A stretch of 64,000 bases of DNA from Rhizobium etli_C (lineage in GTDB: Bacteria > Pseudomonadota > Alphaproteobacteria > Rhizobiales > Rhizobiaceae): assembly GCF_014198605.1 (NCBI RefSeq), contig NZ_JACIHU010000001.1. One strand, 5' to 3'. The position numbers and the translations under genes are program-made. Below, in pieces: positions 26,982-34,455 of the stretch (position 1 is the stretch's first letter; each line of letters begins with the position of its first letter). The notes beneath the pieces were generated by a model. The model did not search any database and had not been told where the DNA came from. It worked only from the letters and a program-made list of their open reading frames with translations.

Positions 26982-27015
26982 AAAAAGCCGCCGGGCCATG
27001 TGGCCGCGGCGGCTT
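26982..27015 (-). terminator. Terminator after the peroxiredoxin gene
   Basis: Hairpin with arms AAGCCGCCG and CGGCGGCTT extended by GGCC/GGCC, followed on the minus strand by a T-run. It lies 27 bases after the peroxiredoxin stop. Confidence 0.75.
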
Positions 27016-27041
27016 GCAAACAGCTTGAACAAAAACAGCGA

Positions 27042-27701
27042 TCAGGCCGTCGGCTGCTTCGTCTTCCTGAGATAGGGCAGAACCGTATCGAAGGAGCCGA
27101 AGCGCGTGATCGCGTCTTCGTTGGACACTGCCGCGGTGATGATGACATCCTCGCCCTGGTTCCAGTTTGCCGGCGTCGCCACCTGGTGCTTTGCCGTCAG
27201 CTGGATGGAATCGATGGCGCGCAGGATCTCGTTGAAATTGCGGCCGGTCGTCATCGGATAGGTCAGGATCAGCTTGATCTTCTTATCCGGGCCGATGATA
27301 AAGACCGAACGCACCGTCGCATTGTCTGCAGGCGTGCGGCCTTCGGAGCTCTCGCCGGCGCCGGCCGGCAGCATGTCGTAGAGTTTGGCGACCTTGAGGT
27401 CCTTGTCGCCGATCAGCGGATAATCGACGTCGAAGCCGGTCGCGGTCTTGATGTCGCCCTTCCACTTGGCATGGCTTTCGACCGGATCGACCGAGATGCC
27501 GATGATCTTGACGCCGCGCTTGGCAAATTCGCCCGCGAGGCCGGCCATGACGCCGAGCTCGGTTGTGCAGACAGGCGTGAAATTCTTCGGATGCGAGAAC
27601 AGAACGGCCCAGCCATTGCCGATCCAGTCATGGAAGCTGACCGGTCCCTGCGTGGTGTCGGCAGTAAAGTCGGGAGCGATGTCGTTGATACGTAAGCTCA
27701 T
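27042..27701 (-). CDS. 1-Cys peroxiredoxin (Prx6 type)
   Basis: 219-residue thiol peroxidase reducing H2O2 and organic peroxides. Peroxidatic Cys45 lies in HPKNFTPVCTTELG. There is no other cysteine in the chain, so it is a 1-Cys enzyme needing an external reductant. The Prx6-class C-terminal extension is present (TPANWNQGEDVIITAAVSNE), as is the conserved Arg in SVFIIGPDKKI-type context. ATG 27701 (MSLRINDIAPDF). Monocistronic; terminator downstream. Confidence 0.95.
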   Translation of the reverse strand: MSLRINDIAPDFTADTTQGPVSFHDWIGNGWAVLFSHPKNFTPVCTTELGVMAGLAGEFAKRGVKIIGISVDPVESHAKWKGDIKTATGFDVDYPLIGDKDLKVAKLYDMLPAGAGESSEGRTPADNATVRSVFIIGPDKKIKLILTYPMTTGRNFNEILRAIDSIQLTAKHQVATPANWNQGEDVIITAAVSNEDAITRFGSFDTVLPYLRKTKQPTA

Positions 27702-28105
27702 GGTCGGCCCTCCAAAGCCGTTGTTGGGTTTTCGTTATCTCAAATGGCGGTCATGGGAACTGCCTGCCGCAGTCGTGATAAAATTGCGATCGCCAGGGGC
27801 GCACCAGCTGCGAGCACAAAACTCTCCCACCCCAAGGTTTTCGCTGCATTTCTTTAAAAGATATACCACGAGAACCGAAGGCATGCTCTTTCGATTTGCA
27901 GCCTGCGTCGGCATTATTTTTCCCGGCGGGTCGACGCGACGAAAAGACCGCGTTTTTTTGATCGCCTATTAAACAAAGAGGAGGAGACGCAGGAGCTGGC
28001 GCTCGAAAGTGTGGCACACTGATTAATTTTTATGCGTATTTATTTATGCACAGTTTTCGGGCGGATGCCTTGCCAAAATTGCTGCACCGCGTCATAAATA
28101 GAAGC
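27702..28105. other. Intergenic region between the peroxiredoxin gene and nasT
   Basis: About 400 bases, more AT-rich than the surroundings, with no gene seen. It should carry the divergent promoters of the peroxiredoxin gene and nasT. A TGGCAC at 28012-28017 lacks the matching -12 element of a sigma-54 promoter. Confidence 0.5.
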
Positions 28106-28693
28106 ATGACGCATCTCGATCTGACGATTCTGGTGATCGACGAAAATGCCATTCGCGCCTCCATTATCGAAGAAGGGCTGCGCGAGGCAGGGCATTCGCG
28201 CGTCACCGTGGTGCATGAGGTCAACGGCATCGCCCGAACCATCGAAACGCTGTTGCCCGACGTGATCATCATCGATATCGAAAACCCCAACCGCGACATG
28301 ATGGAGCATCTGTTCCAGCTGACGCGCACGGTCAGCCGTCCGATCGCCATGTTCGTCGATCGCTCCGACACCGCCTCGATCGAGGCTGCGGTCGACGCCG
28401 GGGTCTCCGCCTATATCGTCGACGGATTGAAGAAGGAACGCGTCAAACCGATCCTCGACATGGCCGTCAGCCGATTCAACGCCTTCAGCCGGCTGCGGCG
28501 CGAGCTTGCCGATGCCCGCTCAGCGCTGGAAGAACGCAAGCTCATCGAGCGCGCCAAGGGCATATTGATGAAGAAACGCGGCCTGTCCGAGGAAGAAGCT
28601 TTCGCCCTGCTGCGGCAGACGGCGATGAACGAAAAGAAGAAGATGTCGGAAATCGCCCAGAGCGTTGTCACCGCCGCGGGACTTTTGATGTGA
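28106..28693 (+). CDS. nasT: Nitrate-responsive antiterminator NasT (ANTAR)
   Basis: 195 residues. An N-terminal receiver-like domain (LTILVIDENAIRASIIEEGL; acceptor-site equivalent in DVIIIDIENP) is followed by a C-terminal ANTAR RNA-binding domain (about 125-190: LEERKLIERAKGILMKKRGL then SEEEAFALLRQTAMN and KKMSEIAQSVV). In Azotobacter and Paracoccus-type systems, free NasT binds the leader RNA of nitrate-assimilation genes and prevents termination; NasS sequesters it when nitrate is absent. ATG 28106 (MTHLDLTILVID) begins right at the receiver fold; the 20 codons upstream in frame are not protein-like. nasS follows after 40 bases, and a matching leader lies at 30196-30352. Confidence 0.93.
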   Translation: MTHLDLTILVIDENAIRASIIEEGLREAGHSRVTVVHEVNGIARTIETLLPDVIIIDIENPNRDMMEHLFQLTRTVSRPIAMFVDRSDTASIEAAVDAGVSAYIVDGLKKERVKPILDMAVSRFNAFSRLRRELADARSALEERKLIERAKGILMKKRGLSEEEAFALLRQTAMNEKKKMSEIAQSVVTAAGLLM

Positions 28694-28733
28694 TGGCGGG
28701 CCGCCTAAATTTCCGGAGGAAACCGGAGTGGAT

Positions 28734-30011
28734 ATGATGACGAAGACCGTCAGTTCCAGCGGCGGGCTGCCCTCGCCCGCGCATATCAACCATGAAGGGC
28801 CGAAAGTGCTGCGGGCCGGTTTCATTCCGCTCGTCGATGCGTCGGTGCTGATCGCGGCGGCGGAATTCGGCTTCGCGCAGAAGGAAGGCCTGACGCTCGA
28901 TCTCGTCAAGGACGTCTCCTGGGCGAATGTCCGTGACCGCCTGGCATTCCGCCAATTCGATATCGCCCATATGCTGTCGCCGATGCCGGTCGCCTCCATG
29001 CTCGGCCTCGGCTCCAATCCCTCGCCGACGATCACGCCGTTTTCCCTCGGGCGCGGCGGTAATGCGATCACGCTGTCGACGCGGCTCTTCGACAGGATGC
29101 GGGATGACGCCGGATTGCCGGAAACGGCAAGCGCGCTGGATAACGCCCATGCTCTGGCCAAGACGATCGCGGCGATGAAGGCGCGCGGCGAGCCGTTGCC
29201 GACCTTCGGGGTCACCTATCCCTTCTCCTCGCACAATTACGAATTCCGCTATTGGCTGGCGGCCGGCGGCATCGATCCCGACAGGCACGTCAAGCTCGTC
29301 GTCGTGCCGCCGCCGCTGACATCGGACGCGCTGGCAGCCGGGGCGATCGACGGTTTCTGCGTCGGCGCGCCATGGAACATGGTCGCCTCGGAGCGCGGCC
29401 TCGGACGCATCGTCGCCGCCAAGCAGGATATCTGGCCGTCAGCCCCGGAAAAGGTGATCGGCATGCGCCCGGATTGGGTGGAAAGCCGTCCGGAGACCGT
29501 TTCCCGGCTGATCGTGGCGCTCGACGCGGCAGCCCGCTGGTGCGACCTGCCGGACAATCACGATGCGCTGGCCGCCGCTCTCGCCGATCCGCGCTATATC
29601 GCCGCCCCCGTCGGCATCATTCGCCGCGTTCTCGCTGGCGAATTCAGCCTCGACGCCAGAGGAAACCGGCGCGTCATCGCCGATTATTTCCAGTTTCATT
29701 CCGGCTTCGCCAATTATCCCCGGCCGAGCCATGCGCTGTGGATCTACAGCCAGATGATGCGCTGGGGGCAGGCCGAAGCCAGCCTCGTCAAGGCGCGGGC
29801 CGCCGCCTCTGCCTACCGCCCCGATCTCTATCGCACCGCTCTCGGCGACGCCAACGCACCTGACGACGCCGATATCCGCATCGAAGGCAATGACGAGGGC
29901 GACCGCTTCATGGACGGCCACGTCTTCGATCCGACGGAACTGCCGCACTATGTGGCGCGCTTTGCCGTCAAGAGCGCCCTGCCCTTCGCCTCCCATAGCG
30001 AAGAGACCTGA
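28734..30011 (+). CDS. nasS: Nitrate sensor NasS (CmpA/NrtA-like, cytoplasmic)
   Basis: 425-residue protein of the NrtA/CmpA periplasmic-binding family but without a signal peptide, as expected for cytoplasmic NasS. Family motifs include LRAGFIPLVDASVLIAAAEF, LAFRQFDIAHMLSPMPVAS, FGVTYPFSSHNYEFRYWLA, GAIDGFCVGAPWN and HSGFANYPRPSHALWIYSQM. NasS binds nitrate/nitrite and then releases NasT. Possible starts are GTG 28728, ATG 28734 and ATG 28737 behind two GGAG boxes; I use 28734. It is the second gene of nasTS, upstream of the sigma-54-driven structural genes. Confidence 0.93.
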   Translation: MMTKTVSSSGGLPSPAHINHEGPKVLRAGFIPLVDASVLIAAAEFGFAQKEGLTLDLVKDVSWANVRDRLAFRQFDIAHMLSPMPVASMLGLGSNPSPTITPFSLGRGGNAITLSTRLFDRMRDDAGLPETASALDNAHALAKTIAAMKARGEPLPTFGVTYPFSSHNYEFRYWLAAGGIDPDRHVKLVVVPPPLTSDALAAGAIDGFCVGAPWNMVASERGLGRIVAAKQDIWPSAPEKVIGMRPDWVESRPETVSRLIVALDAAARWCDLPDNHDALAAALADPRYIAAPVGIIRRVLAGEFSLDARGNRRVIADYFQFHSGFANYPRPSHALWIYSQMMRWGQAEASLVKARAAASAYRPDLYRTALGDANAPDDADIRIEGNDEGDRFMDGHVFDPTELPHYVARFAVKSALPFASHSEET

Positions 30012-30170
30012 TCCATGCCGGCCTGCACAAAACGCCAGCAAAGTTCGACACCCGCCATCACCGCAACGCACAAAAGATTTGCACATTTTTTGGCAGCCAC
30101 AAAAACGTGCAGACGAACACCCCTCATAAATTCCGTTTCTGTTCAACCACTTAGAGCACCGCAACAAAAC

Positions 30171-30186
30171 TGGCACGCAGTTTGCA
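30171..30186 (+). promoter_or_regulatory. Sigma-54 (RpoN) promoter of the nitrate-assimilation genes
   Basis: TGGCACGCAGTTTGCA matches the consensus TGGCACG-N4-TTGCA exactly, with correct -24 GG / -12 GC spacing. The predicted start site is near 30197, at the first leader stem. An activator such as NtrC is expected for RpoN promoters; I found no convincing NtrC palindrome upstream. Confidence 0.9.
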
Positions 30187-30195
30187 AGGCTATCA

Positions 30196-30352
30196 GCGCA
30201 CAGATCAATGGCGATCAGCGCAGTATGAGAGCGCAATAGGCGCTCGCAGAAGACCAAGAATTCGGCGTCCAACGGCGGGCGCCACCAGCAAAGCCGCTGA
30301 TCAGGATAGTTCGCGCGCCTCGTGCATGCGCAGCCTGACCAGCGGCTTTTTT
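30196..30352 (+). promoter_or_regulatory. ANTAR-type leader RNA with intrinsic terminator (NasT target)
   Basis: Two hairpins with six-base loops carrying A at position 1 and G at position 4, the ANTAR signature. The first is GATC-AATGGC-GATC (30203-30216) inside an outer GCGC/GCGC stem. The second is GGCGTCC-AACGGC-GGGCGCC (30264-30283), seven pairs including one G-T. A third hairpin GAGCGC-AATAG-GCGCTC lies between them. Immediately after is a strong terminator: a 15-bp stem 30291-30305 / 30334-30348 with one mismatch, then six Ts. The transporter ATG is 54 bases further on. Binding of NasT to the hexaloop pair should block the terminator. Confidence 0.82.
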
Positions 30353-30405
30353 GTTTTTAACCCCAGCGATGGATCGGCGCGACCTTGTCGGGCCACGGAG
30401 AAGCC

Positions 30406-31647
30406 ATGTCTGTCATCGAGAAAGCGCAGCCCATGTCCGCCGGCGAACCAGCCAAGGCCCTGTGGATCTCCACGGTCGCCTTCACCCTCTGTTTTGCCGT
30501 GTGGACGATCTTCGCGATCATCGGCGTCCGCATCAAGCAGGAACTCAACCTCAACGAGGCCGAGTTCGGATTGCTGATCGGCACCCCGGTTCTCACCGGT
30601 TCGCTCGTGCGCATCGTCCTCGGCATCTGGACGGGGCGTTACGGCGGCCGTCTCGTTTACACGCTGACGATGCTTGCCGCCGCGGTGGCGACCTTTCTGC
30701 TCTCCTACGCCCACACCTATACGCAGATGCTGATCGCCGGCCTCGGCGTCGGGCTTGCCGGTGGCTCCTTCGCGGTCGGCGTCGCCTATGTCTCGCCCTT
30801 CTTCCCAGCAGAGAAGCAGGGAACGGCGCTCGGCATCTTCGGCGCCGGCAATGTCGGCGCGGCCGTGACGAAATTCGCCGCTCCCTTTGTTCTGCTCGCC
30901 TGGGGCTGGCAGGCGGTTGCGGAAATCTGGGCCGTCTGTCTGGCGCTGATGGCCGTCGTCTTCTGGTTCACCACCACCGACGATCCGGCCTTCCGTCTCC
31001 GCCGCGAGCGCGGCGTCGCCTCCAAGAGCCTTGCCCAGGAATTCGCGCCACTGCAGAACGTCCAGGTCTGGCGCTTCTCGCTCTATTATTTCTTCGCCTT
31101 CGGCGGCTTCGTCGCCCTGTCGCTCTGGCTGCCGCGCTATCTGGTCGGCGTCTACGGCTTCAACCTCGAAACTGCCGGCATGATCGCGGCGGCCTACTCG
31201 ATCCCGGGCAGCATCTTCCGCGCCTTCGGCGGCGTGCTGTCGGATAAGAAGGGCGCACGCAGCGTGATGTATGCGATGTTTGCCGTGTCGGCCGTGGCCA
31301 CGCTCATTCTATCGCTGCCGGCTGCGACCATCACGCCCGTCATCTTCATCGCCGTTATCTTCGTGCTCGGCTTCTTCATGAGCCTCGGCAAGGCCGCCGT
31401 CTACAAGCACATCCCGGCCTACTATGCCGACAGCGTCGGCGCCGTCGGCGGCGTCGTCGGCATGATGGGCGGTCTCGGCGGCTTCATCCTGCCGATCGCC
31501 TTCGGCCTCCTGAAGGACATGACCGGCCTCTGGTCCAGCTGCTTCCTGCTGCTCTTAGCAATCGTGGCGATTTCGCTGATCTGGATGCACCTGTCCGTCA
31601 AGCAACTATCGCGCCAGGGGCACTCCGCGCCCGTGGCTGCAACCTGA
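30406..31647 (+). CDS. MFS nitrate/nitrite transporter (NarK/NasA type)
   Basis: 413-residue, 12-helix major facilitator protein. The nitrate/nitrite porter signatures are present: GTPVLTGSLVRIVLGIWTGR with the substrate Arg in helix 2, the first nitrate signature GAGNVGAAVTKFAAPF, and the second GGLGGFILPIAFG near the C-terminus. It imports nitrate (and/or exports nitrite) for assimilation, in place of the ABC system NrtABC. ATG 30406 is preceded by GGAG; the in-frame TTG 21 bases upstream is rejected. First structural gene after the RpoN promoter and ANTAR leader, 17 bases from nirB. Confidence 0.92.
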   Translation: MSVIEKAQPMSAGEPAKALWISTVAFTLCFAVWTIFAIIGVRIKQELNLNEAEFGLLIGTPVLTGSLVRIVLGIWTGRYGGRLVYTLTMLAAAVATFLLSYAHTYTQMLIAGLGVGLAGGSFAVGVAYVSPFFPAEKQGTALGIFGAGNVGAAVTKFAAPFVLLAWGWQAVAEIWAVCLALMAVVFWFTTTDDPAFRLRRERGVASKSLAQEFAPLQNVQVWRFSLYYFFAFGGFVALSLWLPRYLVGVYGFNLETAGMIAAAYSIPGSIFRAFGGVLSDKKGARSVMYAMFAVSAVATLILSLPAATITPVIFIAVIFVLGFFMSLGKAAVYKHIPAYYADSVGAVGGVVGMMGGLGGFILPIAFGLLKDMTGLWSSCFLLLLAIVAISLIWMHLSVKQLSRQGHSAPVAAT

Positions 31648-31664
31648 TCTAAGGATTTGGAAAT

Positions 31665-34115
31665 ATGACCGAAAAACTCGTTATCATCGGCAATGGCATG
31701 GCGCCCGGGCGCATGCTGGAGCACCTCATCGAACGGTCGCCCGGACGCTATGACGTCACGATCTTCAACGCCGAGCCGCGCGTCAATTACGATCGCATCA
31801 TGCTGTCGCCGGTCCTCTCGGGGGAAAAGGACTACGAGCAGATCATCATTCACGGTGACGGCTGGTACATCAAGCACGGCATCATGCTCTACAAGGGCCA
31901 CAAGATCGTCAACATCGATCGTGCCGCCAAGACGGTCACCTCCGACCACGGCGTCACCGAAAGCTACGACAAGCTGGTGATCGCCACCGGTTCCGTGCCC
32001 TTCATCATCCCGGTTCCCGGCAAGGATCTGCCCGGCGTCATCACCTATCGCGATCTCGACGACGTGCAGGCCATGCTGCTTGCCGCCCAATCGCGCGAAA
32101 AGGCGGTCGTCATCGGCGGCGGTCTTCTCGGCCTCGAAGCGGCGGCCGGCCTTGCCCAGCGCGGCATGGACGTCACCGTGCTGCACGTCATGCCGACGCT
32201 GATGGAGCGCCAGCTCGATCCCGCCGCCGGCTATCTCCTGCAGAAGGCGGTCGAGGAACGCGGCATCAAGGTCATCTGCAAGGCCAATACCAAGGCGATC
32301 ATCGGCAATGGCAAGGTCGAAGGCATCGAACTCGACGACGGCCGCATCATCCCGGCAACCCTCGTCGTCATGGCCGTCGGCATTCGTCCTAGCGTCGGCT
32401 TGGCGAAGGACGCCGGCCTTGCGGTCAATCGCGGCATCGTCGTCGATGCCGGCATGCAGACCTCGGACGGCGATATTTTCGCGCTCGGCGAATGCGCCGA
32501 AGTCGGCGGCATGGTCTACGGCCTCGTCGCGCCGCTCTACGAGATGGCCCGCATTGCCGCGGCGCACCTCTCGGACGACCGTTCGCCGGCTTTCGTGCAT
32601 GCGGACACGCCGACCAAGCTGAAGGTCACCGGCATCGAACTCTATTCGCTCGGCGATTTCGCCGACGGTGACGACCGCGAGGAGATCGTGCTGCGCGATG
32701 CCAGCGCCGGCGTCTACAAGCGCCTGGTGCTGAAGGACAACAAGATCATCGGTACCGTGCTTTACGGCGAGACTGCCGACGGCGCGTGGTTCAACGATCT
32801 GAAGAAGAAGGCGACCGATATTTCGGAGATGCGCGAGACGCTGATCTTCGGTCAGGCCTATCAGGGAGGGTCGCCGCTGGACCCTATGGCGGCCGTTGCA
32901 GCCTTGCCGGATGACGCGGAAATCTGTGGCTGCAACGGCGTATGCAAGGGCAAGATCACCTCGACGATCACGAGCAAAGGACTGACGTCGCTGGACGACG
33001 TGCGCGCCCATACCAAGGCGTCCGCCTCCTGCGGCTCCTGCACTGGCCTCGTCGAACAACTGATGGCGCTGACGCTCGGCGACGGCTACAATCCGGCCGC
33101 CGTGCAGCCGATGTGCACCTGCACCGAACTCGGCCATGACGATGTTCGCCGCCTGATCAAGGCGAAAGGTCTGAAGAGCATTCCTGCCGTCATGCAGGAA
33201 TTGGAATGGAAGACCTCCTGCGGCTGCGCCAAGTGTCGACCGGCGCTCAATTATTACCTCGTCTGCGACTGGCCGGACGAATATGCCGACGACTACCAGT
33301 CGCGCTTCATCAATGAGCGCGTCCACGCCAACATCCAGAAGGACGGCACCTATTCCGTCGTGCCGCGCATGTGGGGCGGCGTCACCAATTCGAACGAGCT
33401 GCGCGCCATCGCCGATGTCGTCGACAAGTTCGAGATCCCGATGGTAAAGGTGACGGGCGGCCAGCGCATCGACCTGCTCGGCATCGAGAAAGAAGACCTG
33501 CCCGCCGTCTGGGCCGATCTCGGCAAGGCCGGCTTCGTCTCCGGCCAGGCCTATGCCAAGGGCCTGCGTACGGTGAAAACCTGTGTCGGCTCGGACTGGT
33601 GCCGTTTCGGCACCCAGGACTCCACTGGTCTCGGTATCCGCATCGAGAAATTCATGTGGGGCTCGTGGACCCCGGCCAAGCTGAAAATGGCCGTGTCCGG
33701 CTGCCCGCGAAATTGCGCCGAAGCGACCTGCAAGGATATCGGCGTGATCTGCGTGGATTCCGGTTTCGAGATCCATTTCGCCGGCGCGGCCGGTCTCGAC
33801 ATCAAGGGCACCGAGGTGCTCGGCCTGGTGAAGACCGAGGACGAGGCGCTGGAGCATATCGTGGCGCTGACGCAGATGTATCGCGAGCAGGCCCGCTATC
33901 TCGAGCGCATCTACAAATGGGCCAAGCGGGTCGGCCTCAACGAAATCCGCCGCCAGATCATGGACGATAGTGAAAAGCGCAAGGCCTATTACGACCGCTT
34001 CGTCTTCTCCCAGAAATTTGCCCAGGTCGATCCCTGGTCGGAACGTGTTTCCGGCAAGGACAAACACGAGTTCAAGCCGATGGCGACGATCGGCTATCCG
34101 CAGGCTGCCGAGTAA
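31665..34115 (+). CDS. nirB: Assimilatory nitrite reductase large subunit
   Basis: 816 residues; reduces nitrite to ammonium with NAD(P)H. Domain order: FAD/NAD-binding oxidoreductase (KLVIIGNGMAPGRML; VVIGGGLLGLEAAAGLAQRG), BFD-like [2Fe-2S] region (CGCNGVCKGKI near residue 421, CGSC following, and a second set near C-x-C TCGCAKC), then ferredoxin-like and siroheme/[4Fe-4S] half. The last carries C640-x5-C646 and C680-x3-C684 (GCPRNCAEATCKD). All cofactor ligands are intact. It sits between the transporter and nirD (10-base gap). A 940-residue antisense frame is only a composition shadow. Confidence 0.96.
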   Translation: MTEKLVIIGNGMAPGRMLEHLIERSPGRYDVTIFNAEPRVNYDRIMLSPVLSGEKDYEQIIIHGDGWYIKHGIMLYKGHKIVNIDRAAKTVTSDHGVTESYDKLVIATGSVPFIIPVPGKDLPGVITYRDLDDVQAMLLAAQSREKAVVIGGGLLGLEAAAGLAQRGMDVTVLHVMPTLMERQLDPAAGYLLQKAVEERGIKVICKANTKAIIGNGKVEGIELDDGRIIPATLVVMAVGIRPSVGLAKDAGLAVNRGIVVDAGMQTSDGDIFALGECAEVGGMVYGLVAPLYEMARIAAAHLSDDRSPAFVHADTPTKLKVTGIELYSLGDFADGDDREEIVLRDASAGVYKRLVLKDNKIIGTVLYGETADGAWFNDLKKKATDISEMRETLIFGQAYQGGSPLDPMAAVAALPDDAEICGCNGVCKGKITSTITSKGLTSLDDVRAHTKASASCGSCTGLVEQLMALTLGDGYNPAAVQPMCTCTELGHDDVRRLIKAKGLKSIPAVMQELEWKTSCGCAKCRPALNYYLVCDWPDEYADDYQSRFINERVHANIQKDGTYSVVPRMWGGVTNSNELRAIADVVDKFEIPMVKVTGGQRIDLLGIEKEDLPAVWADLGKAGFVSGQAYAKGLRTVKTCVGSDWCRFGTQDSTGLGIRIEKFMWGSWTPAKLKMAVSGCPRNCAEATCKDIGVICVDSGFEIHFAGAAGLDIKGTEVLGLVKTEDEALEHIVALTQMYREQARYLERIYKWAKRVGLNEIRRQIMDDSEKRKAYYDRFVFSQKFAQVDPWSERVSGKDKHEFKPMATIGYPQAAE

Positions 34116-34125
34116 GGAGATGGAC

Positions 34126-34455
34126 ATGAATTGGATCGCAATCGGTGACATCTCCGATATTCCCCTGCGGGGCGCGCGCTGCGTGAAGACGCCGCAGGGC
34201 AAGATCGCCGTCTTCCGCACGGCCGAAAACGAGGTCTTCGCCATAGAGGATCACTGCCCGCACAAGGGCGGCCCGCTCTCCCAAGGCATCGTGCATGCCA
34301 AGGCCGTCACCTGCCCGCTACACAACTGGGTGATCTCGCTGGAAACCGGCAAGGCGCTCGGCGCCGACGAGGGCGCGGTGCGGACCATACCGGTTCGCAA
34401 CGAGGACGGCGCCCTGTTCATCGCGCTGGAAAGCCTGTTGATGGCGGCTGAATAA
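34126..34455 (+). CDS. nirD: Nitrite reductase small subunit (Rieske type)
   Basis: 109 residues. Rieske-like [2Fe-2S] fold with both ligand pairs intact: DHCPHKGGPLSQG and CPLHNWVISLETG. NirD partners NirB in NAD(P)H-dependent nitrite reduction. I chose ATG 34126 (MNWIAIGDI), six bases after AAGGAG, rather than ATG 34120 just upstream. Its stop TAA overlaps the start of nasA (TAATG), indicating translational coupling. Confidence 0.95.
   Translation: MNWIAIGDISDIPLRGARCVKTPQGKIAVFRTAENEVFAIEDHCPHKGGPLSQGIVHAKAVTCPLHNWVISLETGKALGADEGAVRTIPVRNEDGALFIALESLLMAAE

Noticed and set aside
28012..28017. TGGCAC upstream of nasT as a second sigma-54 promoter
   Set aside because: No TTGC-type -12 element at the required spacing.
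31422..34244. 940-codon minus-strand open frame opposite nirB
   Set aside because: nirB has all cofactor motifs; the antisense frame arises from high GC at third positions.
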